DNA of 64,000 nt from UBA1479 sp963976055 (lineage in GTDB: Bacteria; Pseudomonadota; Alphaproteobacteria; Rhodospirillales; Casp-alpha2): NCBI GenBank assembly GCA_963976055.1, contig CAXBJB010000001.1:186001-250000 (forward strand). The letters run 5' to 3'. Positions 15,662 to 24,213 of this stretch are shown piece after piece. The notes beneath the pieces were generated by a model. That model saw nothing but the letters and a program-made list of their open reading frames with translations. It did not search any database and was not told the origin of the DNA. The number at the start of each line of letters is the position of its first letter. Position 1 is the stretch's first letter. Made by a program: the position numbers and the translations under genes.

Positions 15662-16606
15662 TTATTCGGCCGCTTCCGGCAGGACCAGCCGCCGCGCCCC
15701 GGCGCACAGCTGGGCCATGAAATCGTCGAGCCGGGCCGCGATCCCGGCCATTTCCGGCAGGGGGGCGATGGCCGCCTCGTCCAGGTACAGGGCGCGGTTG
15801 AGCTCGATCTGCAGGACATGGACGCCTGCCCGGGGCCGGCCGTAATGGCGGGTGGTATAGCCGCCGGCGTAGGGCCGGTTGCGGGTCACGGAAAAGCCCA
15901 AGTCCTTGAGCAGCCGTTCCGCCAGGGCCGTCATGGCCGGGGCGGCGGCGGTGCCGTGGCAATCGCCCAGGATGATGTCGCCCAAGGGATGGTCGCTGCG
16001 CGTGCCGGTCACGTTGGACGGCATGGAATGGCAATCGACCAGAAGGCAGCCGCCGAAGGCCTGGCGGGTGTCGTCGATCAGGCCCATGAGCGCCCTGTGA
16101 TAGGGCCGGTGGGTGCTCTCGATGCGCCGGCGCGCCTCGGCGAAGGTCAGGGGATGGCCGTAGATCTCCTCGCCGTTGGCGACCACGCGGGCGATGGTGC
16201 CGAGCCCCGCCGCGATGCGCGGCGAGCGGGTCACCACATAGTCGGGCAGGGCGTCTGAGAACATGCGAGGGTCGAGCTCATAAGCCTCGCGGTTTGCGTC
16301 CACATAGGCACGCGGGAAATTGGCGCGGATCAGGGGGGCGCCGAAATCGGGGGCACGGCGGAACAATGTATCGACGAAGGCGTCTTCCGAGCGGCGCAGC
16401 GCCGTCGCATCCAAACAGGATTGTTCGACGAACGCGGGCGAATAGTCGTGGCCCGAATGGGGCGAGGCGAATACCACAGGCGCGGTCTGCGCATCGGGGC
16501 GGAAAATGTCGATGGCCCGGGCCGGGGTCTGGGGCCCGGCTGTGGCGGCGGACGGCGTGTCGTCCATGCCGTCGTCGTTTTGGCCCGCGTCCCGGCCTTT
16601 GTCCAT
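15662..16606 (-). CDS. N-formylglutamate amidohydrolase
   Basis: A protein of about 314 residues of the N-formylglutamate amidohydrolase family, which hydrolyses N-formyl-L-glutamate (last step of one histidine route) or related N-acyl amino acids. Family motifs include VFASPHSGHDYSPAF near the N terminus, the acidic metal-binding VDCHSMP and IELNRALYLDE. The start is uncertain: ATG at 16606 (used here) or 16567, since the first 20-30 residues are unconserved-looking. No other hut genes are nearby, so a general deformylase role is possible. It is followed by the GNAT gene. Confidence 0.85.
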   Translation of the reverse strand: MDKGRDAGQNDDGMDDTPSAATAGPQTPARAIDIFRPDAQTAPVVFASPHSGHDYSPAFVEQSCLDATALRRSEDAFVDTLFRRAPDFGAPLIRANFPRAYVDANREAYELDPRMFSDALPDYVVTRSPRIAAGLGTIARVVANGEEIYGHPLTFAEARRRIESTHRPYHRALMGLIDDTRQAFGGCLLVDCHSMPSNVTGTRSDHPLGDIILGDCHGTAAAPAMTALAERLLKDLGFSVTRNRPYAGGYTTRHYGRPRAGVHVLQIELNRALYLDEAAIAPLPEMAGIAARLDDFMAQLCAGARRLVLPEAAE

Positions 16607-16815
16607 GTAATCGCGCCCCGTCGGCTGCTTCGACACACCCCCTGATTTGTTAGCCTCCCGGCGCGGGGGGCGCAACGGTTTCTTGCGCTTGAGGTGGGCG
16701 GGGCAGACGCCGTTAAAGGATCGTCACAAAGCCCGACCGCGGGCCTTGCCAAGCGGGGTCGAAGGCATTAAAACCCCCTTCTCTTGGCCGCCCCGATGCG
16801 GGGCGGGGCCGGGAC

Positions 16816-16890
16816 GGGCGCGTAGCTCAGCGGGAGAGCACCTCGGTGACATCGAGGGGGTCGTAGGTTCAATCCCTACCGCGCCCACCA
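16816..16890 (+). tRNA. tRNA-Val (anticodon GAC)
   Basis: A full cloverleaf: acceptor GGGCGCG pairs with CGCGCCC, the D arm is GCTC/GAGC, the anticodon stem CCTCG/CGAGG has loop GTGACAT (anticodon GAC), and the T arm GTAGG/CCTAC has loop TTCAATC. The CCA is encoded (16888-16890). No integrase or direct repeat was seen beside it. Confidence 0.97.
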
Positions 16891-16891
16891 T

Positions 16892-16986
16892 CCGCCTTCG
16901 CTTCGCTGCGGCGCGATTGGTTTGGCAATCGCGACGAAGCGTTAGAGAAGCGGATGCCGCGCCGAAGCCCTGAAGGGCGAAGGCGG
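16892..16986. repeat. Nested palindromic element after tRNA-Val
   Basis: Three nested inverted repeats: CCGCCTTCGC (16892-16901) with GCGAAGGCGG (16977-16986), CGCTTCG (about 16899-16905) with CGAAGCG (about 16934-16940), and GCGATTG with CAATCGC around 16913-16931. It starts within two bases of the tRNA 3' end. Confidence 0.5.
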
Positions 16987-17018
16987 GCTTTCCCCGAGAG
17001 GCATTTCTTGATACCCAC

Positions 17019-17040
17019 CGCCCCCTTCGGGGCGTTTTTT
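17019..17040 (+). terminator. Rho-independent terminator
   Basis: Stem CGCCCC/GGGGCG with loop CTTC, followed by six T. It closes the tRNA transcription unit ahead of the carbamoyltransferase gene. Confidence 0.8.
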
Positions 17041-17100
17041 GTTACCGCATCATCGCGCTAAACCCTGTCCCTTCGCCCCCCGATTGGGTAGAAGACGCCT

Positions 17101-18819
17101 ATGATCATCCTCTCTCTCCACACCGGCTATCACGACGGAACGGCGGCGCTGCTCGACGGCTATAATCTGGTCGCGGCGGTGCAGCTTGAGCGCCTGACCC
17201 GCAAGAAGGGCGACGGCGGCGGGATTCCCGAGGCGGCCATGGACGAGGTTTTGGCCATCGCCGGGCTGACGCGGGCCGACGTGGACGTGGTGGTGCTGTC
17301 GCGCGCGTCCTTCCCGGCCCGCTATTTCAAGTCGAACGCCCTGAAAACGGCGGAATACGCGTTCCACAAGATCATCGGCCACGAAAAGCTGAAGGACATG
17401 TGCACGCAGATGCAGCTGCGCGGCGAGGGCGAGCCCGCCAAGCTGTTCCGCGAGGAGATGTTCCGCGCCGACTTCGGCTTCAAGGAAGGCGTCAAGATCG
17501 CCTATTCCAACCACCACATGTCCCATGCGCTGTCGGCCCTGTTCTATACGGACTGGGACGACGCCCTGCTCTACACCGCCGACGGCTGCGGCGACAACGT
17601 GCATTATTCCCACCGCATCCTGAAAGACGGCAAGCTCGACTGCCTGTTCGGCGGCGAGAACATGACCCTGCAGCCCCGCCGGGTGGACAGCCTGGGGCTT
17701 GCGTATGGTTTCACGACCCAGGCGCTCGGCTATCGCATGAATCGCCACGAAGGCAAGCTGACGGGCCTGGCCGCGTTCGGCGAGCCGGCGCAGGCCGAGG
17801 CCCTGGGACGTCACTTCAACGTCGACGCCGCGGGCGTCATCTGGTCCGATTTCGATTCCGACGCCGCCATGCGCGACGAGATACACAAGCTCGCCAAGGA
17901 TGCCGAGCCCGCCGACATGGCGGCCTCGGTCCAAAAGGTTTTGGAGGACACGGTGCTGGCCTCGGTCCGGGCGATCCTCAAGCGCCATCCCGTGCGCCGC
18001 CTCGGCCTGGCCGGCGGCGTGTTCGCCAACGTGCGGCTCAACCGGCTTCTGTGCGAGGAAACGGACACGGATGAAATCTTCATTTTCCCCGGCATGGGCG
18101 ACGAGGGCATCACCGTGGGCGGCGCCCTGCAATACCTGCTGGAACAGGACGGCCTCGACGCCTGGCTGAAGGCGCGGCGGCGGCTGTCTTCGGTCTATCT
18201 GGGGCGCGATTACAACGCGGACGCCGATCAGGTGCTGGCCGCCAATGGCGCGCTCAAGCGGATCGACGGCAACCCGGCGGAGACGGCGGCGGAATTGATC
18301 GCCTCGGGCAAGGCGGGGGCGATCTACGACGGGCGCATGGAATTCGGGCCCAGGGCCCTGGGTGCCCGCTCGATCCTCGCCAATCCGGCGGACGCGGGCA
18401 TCAACGCGTCGCTCAACGCCAGGCTCCAGAGAACCGAATTCATGCCCTTCGCGCCCTATGTGGCGGAAGAAGACGCAGACAGCGTGTTCGACATCACCAA
18501 AGCCAACCGCTACGCCGCCAGCTTCATGACCATCACCACGGCCGTGAAGCCGGAATGGCACGGCCGCATCCCCGCCGTGGTCCATGTCGACGGCACGGCG
18601 CGGCCGCAGGTCATCCGCCGCGACGAAAACCCGCTTTACGCGGATATTCTGTCATCGTTCAAGGCCAAGACCGGCCTGCCGGTGCTCATCAACACCTCGT
18701 TCAACGCCCACGAGGAGCCGATTATCAACACCCCGGCCGAATGCCGGCGGGCCTTGGCGGACGATCGGGTCGATTTCGTGGTCACGGGGCAGGCGGTTTA
18801 CACCCGCGCGGGTGCTTGA
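17101..18819 (+). CDS. NodU/CmcH-family carbamoyltransferase
   Basis: A 572-residue two-domain carbamoyltransferase. The N-terminal Kae1/TsaD-like domain (about 1-360) has metal- and nucleotide-site motifs NHHMSHALSALFY, TADGCGDN and GGVFANVRLN. The C-terminal domain (about 370-572) has MEFGPRALGARSILANP and LINTSFNAHEEPIINTP, typical of NodU, CmcH and TobZ. The family carbamoylates sugars or antibiotics from carbamoyl phosphate via carbamoyl-AMP. No polysaccharide or antibiotic genes adjoin, so the acceptor is unknown. It ends 65 bp before tcuA, with a GntR-like operator in between, so it is probably a separate unit. Confidence 0.88.
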   Translation: MIILSLHTGYHDGTAALLDGYNLVAAVQLERLTRKKGDGGGIPEAAMDEVLAIAGLTRADVDVVVLSRASFPARYFKSNALKTAEYAFHKIIGHEKLKDMCTQMQLRGEGEPAKLFREEMFRADFGFKEGVKIAYSNHHMSHALSALFYTDWDDALLYTADGCGDNVHYSHRILKDGKLDCLFGGENMTLQPRRVDSLGLAYGFTTQALGYRMNRHEGKLTGLAAFGEPAQAEALGRHFNVDAAGVIWSDFDSDAAMRDEIHKLAKDAEPADMAASVQKVLEDTVLASVRAILKRHPVRRLGLAGGVFANVRLNRLLCEETDTDEIFIFPGMGDEGITVGGALQYLLEQDGLDAWLKARRRLSSVYLGRDYNADADQVLAANGALKRIDGNPAETAAELIASGKAGAIYDGRMEFGPRALGARSILANPADAGINASLNARLQRTEFMPFAPYVAEEDADSVFDITKANRYAASFMTITTAVKPEWHGRIPAVVHVDGTARPQVIRRDENPLYADILSSFKAKTGLPVLINTSFNAHEEPIINTPAECRRALADDRVDFVVTGQAVYTRAGA

Positions 18820-18856
18820 ATTATTGCAGACGCCCCTGCGTCTGACGCTTGACGAT

Positions 18857-18870
18857 GATTGTATACAATC
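18857..18870. promoter_or_regulatory. GATTGTATACAATC operator upstream of tcuA
   Basis: A perfect 14-bp palindrome ending 14 bp before the chosen tcuA start, extending the TTGTATACAA core seen elsewhere in the window. Repression by an FCD-type GntR protein is inferred. Confidence 0.55.
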
Positions 18871-18884
18871 CTACAAAGCCCGGC

Positions 18885-20309
18885 ATGAAGGGGTTACCTG
18901 AAAAAGTAGACGTCATTGTCGTCGGCGGCGGCGGGGCCGCCATGGCCGCGGCGATCACCGCGCGTGAACGCGGCGCCAGCGTGCTGGTGCTGGAGGCGGC
19001 GCCCAAGGATTTCCGGGGCGGCAACACCCGCCATGTGCGCAACATCCGCTATGCCCATGACGCGGCGACGGATTTCGTGACCGGCCCCTATCCGGTGGAT
19101 GAATATTACGACGACCTGCTACGGGTGACCGATGGCAATACGAACAAAGAACTGTCCCGCTTCCTGATTGAGAAGTCCGAGGACGCCGCCGACTGGATGG
19201 CGGCCCGGGGCGTGAAGTTTCAGCCGCCGCTGTCCGGCACCATCGGATTGGACCGCACCAACGCCTTCTTCAAGGGCGGCGGCAAGGCGGTCCTGAACGC
19301 CTATTACGCGACGGCGGAAAAGCTCGGCATCGATTGCCGCTACGAGGCCGAGGTCATGGACCTGAAGATCGAGGACGGCGCCTTCACCGCCGCCCGCGTC
19401 AAATACCAGGGCCGGGAACAGACGGTCGAGGCGCGGGCCATCGTGCTCGCCTCGGGCGGGTTCCAGGCCGATATCGAGTGGTTGAAGGAAGGCTGGGGCG
19501 AGGCGGCCGAGGGCTTCCTCATTCGCGGCACCGGCTACAACAAGGGCCGCATGCTGCGCGTCCTCATGGACCACGGCGCCGAGACGGCGGCCGACGCGGA
19601 CCAGTGCCACGCCATCGCCATCGACGCCCGCAGCCCGAAATGCGACGGCGGCATCGCCACCCGCGTCGACTGCGTGATCTATTCCATCATGGTCAACCGC
19701 CAGGCCCAGCGGTTTTATGACGAGGGCGAGGACATCTGGCCCAAGCGCTATGCCATCTGGGGCCGCCTGCTGGCCAAGCAGGAAGACCAGATCGCCTTCG
19801 GCATCGTCGATGCCAAGGCCAACGACCTGTTCATGCCCTCGCTCTATCCGCCGCTCAAGGCCGACACCATCCGTGGCCTGGCCGAGGCGCTGGAACTGGA
19901 TCCCGACGCCCTGGAAAAGACCGTGGCGGACTACAACGCCGCCTGCCGCCAGGGGGAGAACAAGGACAAGGAATTCAAGCCGGGCGTGCTCGACGGCCTG
20001 TCCACCGAGGGCCTGACCCCGGCCAAGACCAACTGGGCCCAGCCCATCGACACCCCGCCCTATTACGGCTATCCGCTGCGCACCGGCATCACCTTCACCT
20101 ATCTGGGGGTCAAGGTGAACAAGGAATCCCGCGTTCAGTTCAAGGGCAAGGACGGCCGCACCGTGTCCGCCGCCAACATCTTCGCTGCCGGCGAGATTGT
20201 GTCGGGCAACATCCTGGGCCAGGGCTATGCCGGCGGCATCGGCATGGCCATCGGCCTGGTGTTCGGCCGCATCGCCGGAGAGGGAGCCGCCCGCAATGCC
20301 TCAAACTGA
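18885..20309 (+). CDS. tcuA: FAD-dependent tricarballylate dehydrogenase TcuA
   Basis: A 474-residue flavoprotein of the fumarate reductase/TcuA family that oxidises tricarballylate to cis-aconitate. The dinucleotide-binding motif VDVIVVGGGGAAMAAAITA is at the N terminus, with the adenine-binding E in VLVLEAA. RIAGEGAA and GQGYAGGIGMAIGLVFGRIAG complete the FAD site. In-frame upstream starts exist (ATG 18855, TTG 18849), but they lie at or before the palindrome; ATG 18885 gives the family-like N terminus. It overlaps tcuB by 14 bp, so the pair is coupled. Relatives include other fumarate-reductase-like flavoproteins, but the linked tcuB supports TcuA. Confidence 0.9.
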   Translation: MKGLPEKVDVIVVGGGGAAMAAAITARERGASVLVLEAAPKDFRGGNTRHVRNIRYAHDAATDFVTGPYPVDEYYDDLLRVTDGNTNKELSRFLIEKSEDAADWMAARGVKFQPPLSGTIGLDRTNAFFKGGGKAVLNAYYATAEKLGIDCRYEAEVMDLKIEDGAFTAARVKYQGREQTVEARAIVLASGGFQADIEWLKEGWGEAAEGFLIRGTGYNKGRMLRVLMDHGAETAADADQCHAIAIDARSPKCDGGIATRVDCVIYSIMVNRQAQRFYDEGEDIWPKRYAIWGRLLAKQEDQIAFGIVDAKANDLFMPSLYPPLKADTIRGLAEALELDPDALEKTVADYNAACRQGENKDKEFKPGVLDGLSTEGLTPAKTNWAQPIDTPPYYGYPLRTGITFTYLGVKVNKESRVQFKGKDGRTVSAANIFAAGEIVSGNILGQGYAGGIGMAIGLVFGRIAGEGAARNASN

Positions 20310-21456
20310 GACCCCGTTGACCCGGATGGCGGCCGCTTCCGACGAAGCATTGCAGGGTGACCAGATGGCGGACCTGCACGACGAAGCCCGCCGCCTGATG
20401 ACCATCTGCAATGCCTGCCGCTATTGCGAGGGCTTTTGCGGCGTGTTCCCGGCGATGATGCGCCAGAACACCTTCGCCGACGGTGATCTGGATTACCTAG
20501 CCAACCTATGCCACGGCTGCAACGGCTGCTATTACGCCTGTCAGTACGCGCCGCCCCACGAATTCGCCGTCAATGTGCCGCAGGCCTTTGCACGGCTCCG
20601 CGCCGACACCTACCGCCGCTACACCTGGCCCGGCTTCCTCGCGGGCCTGTTCCAGAACAACGGCACCCTGGTCTCGGTCCTGATGGCGGCGGGCATCGGT
20701 CTGGTGCTGCTGCTGGTCCATCTGTTCAATCCGCCCGAGGTCATCCACGGCGCGCACGCCGGAAATTTCTACGCCGTCATTCCCCACAACGTCATGGCCT
20801 ATTCCTTCGGCGGGGTGTTCCTCTATGCCGTGGGGGTGTTGTTGTTCGGGTTCTGGCGGTTTCGCCGCGACACCGCGCCCAAGGCGGCCGAAACGGCGCT
20901 GTCGGTCGCAGGCGCCACCCACGATGCCCTGGTCATGAAGTACATGGGCGGCGGTGGCGTGGGCGGAAAGATGGACGGCTGCAACTATCCGTCGGAAAGC
21001 TTTTCCCAAGTCCGCCGCGTGTTCCACCAGATGACCTTTTGGGGCTTCCTGCTGTGTTTCGCCGCGACCTCCGTCGCGACCCTGTATCACTACGTGTTCG
21101 GCTGGGAAGCGCCCTATGCCTATACGTCGCTGCCGGTGCTGCTCGGCACGGTCGGCGGCATCGGGCTGCTGATCGGCCCGCTGGGCCTGATCTACCTGAA
21201 ACGCATCGCCGATCCGAATATTCTGGTCAACGCCCAGCGCGGCATGGATACGGGCTTTCTCGCCCTCCTGTTCCTGGTCAGCCTGACCGGCTTGGCGCTT
21301 CTGGGCTGGCGCGAGACGAGCGCCATGGGCACGCTTCTGGCGATCCATCTGGGCACGGTGCTGGCCCTGTTCCTGACCATGCCCTACGGCAAGTTCGTGC
21401 ATGCGGTCTACCGTTACGCGGCCCTGCTGCGCAACCGCCGCGAACAAAAGCGCTGA
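20296..21456 (+). CDS. tcuB: Tricarballylate utilisation iron-sulfur membrane protein TcuB
   Basis: A 386-residue membrane protein that reoxidises the TcuA flavin and passes electrons to the quinone pool. Two 4Fe-4S motifs lie near the N terminus: C38-x2-C41-x2-C44-x3-C48 and C72-x2-C75-x2-C78-x3-C82. They are followed by several transmembrane helices (LVSVLMAAGIGLVLLLVHLF, MAYSFGGVFLYAVGVLLFGF, LLCFAATSVATLYHYVF and more) that probably hold haem b. The ATG lies inside the end of tcuA. A strong hairpin at 21486-21511 ends the operon. No tcuC-type transporter is adjacent, so uptake must be encoded elsewhere. Confidence 0.92.
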   Translation: MPQTETPLTRMAAASDEALQGDQMADLHDEARRLMTICNACRYCEGFCGVFPAMMRQNTFADGDLDYLANLCHGCNGCYYACQYAPPHEFAVNVPQAFARLRADTYRRYTWPGFLAGLFQNNGTLVSVLMAAGIGLVLLLVHLFNPPEVIHGAHAGNFYAVIPHNVMAYSFGGVFLYAVGVLLFGFWRFRRDTAPKAAETALSVAGATHDALVMKYMGGGGVGGKMDGCNYPSESFSQVRRVFHQMTFWGFLLCFAATSVATLYHYVFGWEAPYAYTSLPVLLGTVGGIGLLIGPLGLIYLKRIADPNILVNAQRGMDTGFLALLFLVSLTGLALLGWRETSAMGTLLAIHLGTVLALFLTMPYGKFVHAVYRYAALLRNRREQKR

Positions 21457-21485
21457 TTTCTCCCTCCCCTTAAGCCCAACGAAAA

Positions 21486-21511
21486 ACCGGCGTCCGTTAG
21501 CGGACGCCGGT
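21486..21511. terminator. Hairpin terminator after tcuB
   Basis: Stem ACCGGCGTCCG/CGGACGCCGGT with loop TTAG, flanked by A5 on the left and TTCGTTT on the right. It could serve both tcuB and the convergent small gene. Confidence 0.8.
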
Positions 21512-21571
21512 TTCGTTTGTGGTCAGGCCACGGGCCGCTGTGATGCGGCCGGCGCGGCGCCCGTCAACCTA

Positions 21572-21871
21572 TTAGTCGTCGGAGCCCGGGGCCGTCGGCG
21601 TGACGATGGTCACGGCGTTCAGCTGGCCTTCAAAATCGGCGAATTCCTCGGCCGAGCGGGTGGCGGCGGCGCTGGCGAGCTCGGCGTTGTCAACCGGCTT
21701 CGGTTGAACGATCTGACCTTCCTGCTGGCCAAGCTGCTGGGACTGATGATCAGCGATTTCCTCAGACGACATCGTGTCGTAGAGGCTGGCGGCCAGAACG
21801 CTCTGGGCAGTCACCAGGGTCAGGCCGAGAACGAGCGCGGGAACGACATGGGTGCGGGACAGGGTAAACAC
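21572..21871 (-). CDS. Small exported protein of unknown function
   Basis: A 99-residue protein. Residues 1-27 form a clear signal peptide (VVPALVLGLTLVTAQSVLA, cleavage after ALA). The mature part is acidic and glutamine-rich (DHQSQQLGQQEGQIVQPKP) with no cysteines and no recognisable domain, ending in a low-complexity TPTAPGSDD. AAGGAGCAATC upstream of ATG 21871 is a good ribosome site, and the upstream region is very AT-rich. I do not recognise the family. It may be related in role to the 54-residue exported protein at 22152. Confidence 0.7.
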   Translation of the reverse strand: MFTLSRTHVVPALVLGLTLVTAQSVLAASLYDTMSSEEIADHQSQQLGQQEGQIVQPKPVDNAELASAAATRSAEEFADFEGQLNAVTIVTPTAPGSDD

Positions 21872-22073
21872 GTGATTGCTCCTTGAGCTGCCGCTTCCTT
21901 CCAGGGAAGGCGGGGGAGGGACAGCTCCTTAAAATCGCCGGATTCAGTCGGCGGCTGCGCCGGACCAAACCGGCGAGAGGGACTCTAGGGTAAAATTTAA
22001 TCGCCTCATATCGAATATAAATAATTGATAATATCGAAAAATTAGAAGTTAAAAAATAGCCGGACAAAAGGAA

Positions 22074-22105
22074 GCCGGCGCTCCCGGGGGTAAGGGGAGC
22101 GCCGG
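22074..22105. terminator. Strong hairpin downstream of the 54-residue exported protein
   Basis: GCCGGCGCTCCC pairs perfectly with GGGAGCGCCGGC around a short G-rich loop. On the minus strand it is followed by TTCCTTTT. Probably a terminator for the gene at 22152-22316. Confidence 0.6.
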
Positions 22106-22151
22106 CGTTGGGGCCGGAAGGGGGTTCGACCGGCCCGCGGCTGTGGCGGGA

Positions 22152-22316
22152 TCAGTCGCCCCAGCGGTGGGCGTCTTCGATCTGCGTGCTGACGGGCTGA
22201 TGATCGGCGCCGGTGTTCATGGCCGTTTCACCGGCCTGGGCCGGGGCCTGGAACAGGGCGACGCCAAGGGCGAACAGAAGAGCCGGCAGAACGGCGGCGG
22301 AAGTACGGTAGGTCAT
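22152..22316 (-). CDS. Very small exported protein of unknown function
   Basis: A 54-residue protein. MTYRTSAAVLPALLFALG followed by VALFQAPAQA is a signal peptide, leaving a mature peptide of about 26 residues (GETAMNTGADHQPVSTQIED and onward). GGAGATC just upstream of the ATG at 22316 supports this start over an upstream in-frame extension. It has its own terminator-like hairpin. The family is not recognised; expression is plausible but unproven. Confidence 0.55.
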   Translation of the reverse strand: MTYRTSAAVLPALLFALGVALFQAPAQAGETAMNTGADHQPVSTQIEDAHRWGD

Positions 22317-22550
22317 GGGGGATCTCCATTTGGTCTGGTGGTTTGGGATCGCGGGTGCGTCCCGGTGATGGAGGAAAGATGTGGCGGGTCCGCCGCTTTC
22401 GCCAAACACAGGAGATCAATGGAACGTGAGCGGCGGGGGCCTTTGAAACCCGCCGTATATTAGAAAGGGCCATACGTCCGCGCGGGCGTCGTGATCACGT
22501 TCGGATCACGTCCCCATCGCGGGCAAGGTCTTATGGAACGGGGGAAAGGT

Positions 22551-23285
22551 TCAGTCGAAGCCCATGAATCGGGTGAAGCCCGCCACCGGTTCGCGCACCG
22601 GGCGGTAGCCGTTCTCGACCGCGTCCGGGTCGGCGTGGCCGAGCGCCATGCCGCAGACCACGATCTCGTCCTCGGGGATGTCCAGGACCTGTTTCACCGT
22701 GGTGTGGAAGGAACACCAGGCCGCCTGCGGGCAGGTATGTAGGCCGAGCCCCCGCGCCATCACCATGATGTTCTGCAGGAAGGTGCCGTAATCAAGCCAG
22801 CTGCCCATCTCCAGCGTGTTGTCGATGGTGAAGACCAGCCCCACAGGGGCGTCGAACAGCAGGAAGTTGCGCCCATGCTGGCGGTGCATGGCCTCCTTGT
22901 CGCCCTTTGCGATGCCAAGGGTGCCGTACAGCCCCCAGCCCGTGGCCCGGCGGCGCGTGAGATAGGGTTCGGGAAAGGGATCGGGGTAATACTTGAAATC
23001 CCGTTCCTGGGCGCGTCCGGCGTCGTGTTCCGCGCTCACGGCCTCGATCAGCCGGTCCCGCACGTCACCGGCGACCACGCGCACCTTCCAGGGCTGCATG
23101 TTGGACCCCGACGGCGCGTAGGAGGCGGCGGTCAGGATGCGTTCGATGGTTTCCCGGGGTACTGGCGTCGGCAGAAAGGCGCGGATCGATGAGCGCGATG
23201 TGATGGCCTGTTCGACGATCTCCGCCTGGATATCCTGGGAAACGGCGGGGGAAACGGCGGCGCCGTCGTGGTTGGGCATGGTCAT
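22551..23285 (-). CDS. Nitroreductase family protein
   Basis: A 244-residue FMN flavoprotein of the nitroreductase/BluB-like superfamily: ITSRSSIRAFLPTPVPRETIERIL at the N terminus (FMN phosphate contacts), AASYAPSGSNMQPWKVRVV, WLDYGTFLQNIMVMARGLGLHTCP, and the C-terminal VVCGMALGHADPDAVENGYRP. It reduces nitro compounds, quinones or enones with NAD(P)H; the native substrate is unknown. Start chosen at ATG 23285 behind AAAGGAA; ATG 23279 is an alternative. It is divergent from the class II aldolase gene. Confidence 0.88.
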   Translation of the reverse strand: MTMPNHDGAAVSPAVSQDIQAEIVEQAITSRSSIRAFLPTPVPRETIERILTAASYAPSGSNMQPWKVRVVAGDVRDRLIEAVSAEHDAGRAQERDFKYYPDPFPEPYLTRRRATGWGLYGTLGIAKGDKEAMHRQHGRNFLLFDAPVGLVFTIDNTLEMGSWLDYGTFLQNIMVMARGLGLHTCPQAAWCSFHTTVKQVLDIPEDEIVVCGMALGHADPDAVENGYRPVREPVAGFTRFMGFD

Positions 23286-23377
23286 ATTCCTTTGTTCGGT
23301 CGGTATGTTCTGACCTACCATCGAAATCCGGCAAGGCCAAGTGCATGACATCCAACGGCGGATGAAGGAGGACGACA

Positions 23378-24181
23378 ATGGCGGACGGCGACGGCAAGGC
23401 AGGCAAACACGCATCCAAGGATACCTTCGACAGGCGGGCGACCGCCGAGATGGAGGCGAATCTCGTCAAGACGGACCAATGGACCCTGCGCCAGAAATTG
23501 GCGCTGACCGCGCGCATGCTGGCCCGTGAAGGCCACGGCAATGCCCTGGCGGGACAGATCACCGCCCGGGGGCCCGAAACCGGCACCATGTGGACCGCGC
23601 GGTTCGGCCTGGGCCTCGACGAAATCCGCGCCTGCGATTTCCTTTTGGTCGATGGCGACCTGAAGGTCCTGCAGGGCGAGGGCATGGCCAATCCGTCCAA
23701 CCGCTTTCACCTTTGGGTCTACAAGGCGCGGGCCGATGTCCACTGCGTCGTCCACACCCATCCGCCTTATGTGTCGGCGCTGTCCATGATCGGCGTGCCG
23801 CTGAAGGCGGCCCATATGGACACGGCCATGTTCTACGAGGATTGTGCGTTCCTCGACTACTGGCCCGGCCCGCCCATCGGCGACGAGGAAGGGGATCTGA
23901 TCTCCTCGGCCCTGGGCGGCAAGAACTCGATCCTGCTCGCCAATCACGGGCAGTTGGCGGCGACGGCGACGGTCGAGGAAGCGGCCATGCGCTCGCTCTA
24001 CATCGAATACGCGGCGCGTCTGCAACTGATGGCCCAGGCCGCCGGCACGATCCAGGAGATCGACCCCAAACGCGGCAAGGAGGCTCACGATTACCGCCTG
24101 AAGCCCCAGCCCCTGAACGCCAGCTTCCATTATTACGCGCGCAAGGTCCTGCGCGACGAGCCCGATTGCCTGGAAGAGTAG
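23378..24181 (+). CDS. Class II aldolase/adducin family protein
   Basis: A 267-residue zinc-dependent class II aldolase-fold protein. NEAR-domain motifs include REGHGNALAGQITAR and the zinc-site HTHPPYVSALS (residues about 125-135); a third histidine is in LLANHGQLAATATVEEA. The fold covers fuculose-phosphate aldolase, ribulose-5-phosphate epimerase and decarboxylase-like enzymes; this branch often acts in catabolism of aromatic or hydroxy acids. AAGGAGGACGACA precedes the ATG. It lies 32 bp before the polyphosphate phosphotransferase gene. Confidence 0.85.
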   Translation: MADGDGKAGKHASKDTFDRRATAEMEANLVKTDQWTLRQKLALTARMLAREGHGNALAGQITARGPETGTMWTARFGLGLDEIRACDFLLVDGDLKVLQGEGMANPSNRFHLWVYKARADVHCVVHTHPPYVSALSMIGVPLKAAHMDTAMFYEDCAFLDYWPGPPIGDEEGDLISSALGGKNSILLANHGQLAATATVEEAAMRSLYIEYAARLQLMAQAAGTIQEIDPKRGKEAHDYRLKPQPLNASFHYYARKVLRDEPDCLEE

Positions 24182-24213
24182 GGCCGTTACTTGCCGCGGA
24201 CTAAAAATGAAAC

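Noticed and set aside
16816..16890. tRNA-Val as an integration site
   Set aside because: No integrase, excisionase or direct repeat of the tRNA 3' end was seen within reach; the following palindromes are not a tRNA-end repeat.
17050..18585. A 511-codon minus-strand frame over the carbamoyltransferase
   Set aside because: Antisense shadow; the plus-strand product matches NodU throughout.
18849..18884. Upstream TTG/ATG starts for tcuA
   Set aside because: They would put the operator palindrome inside the coding sequence and add residues not typical of the family.
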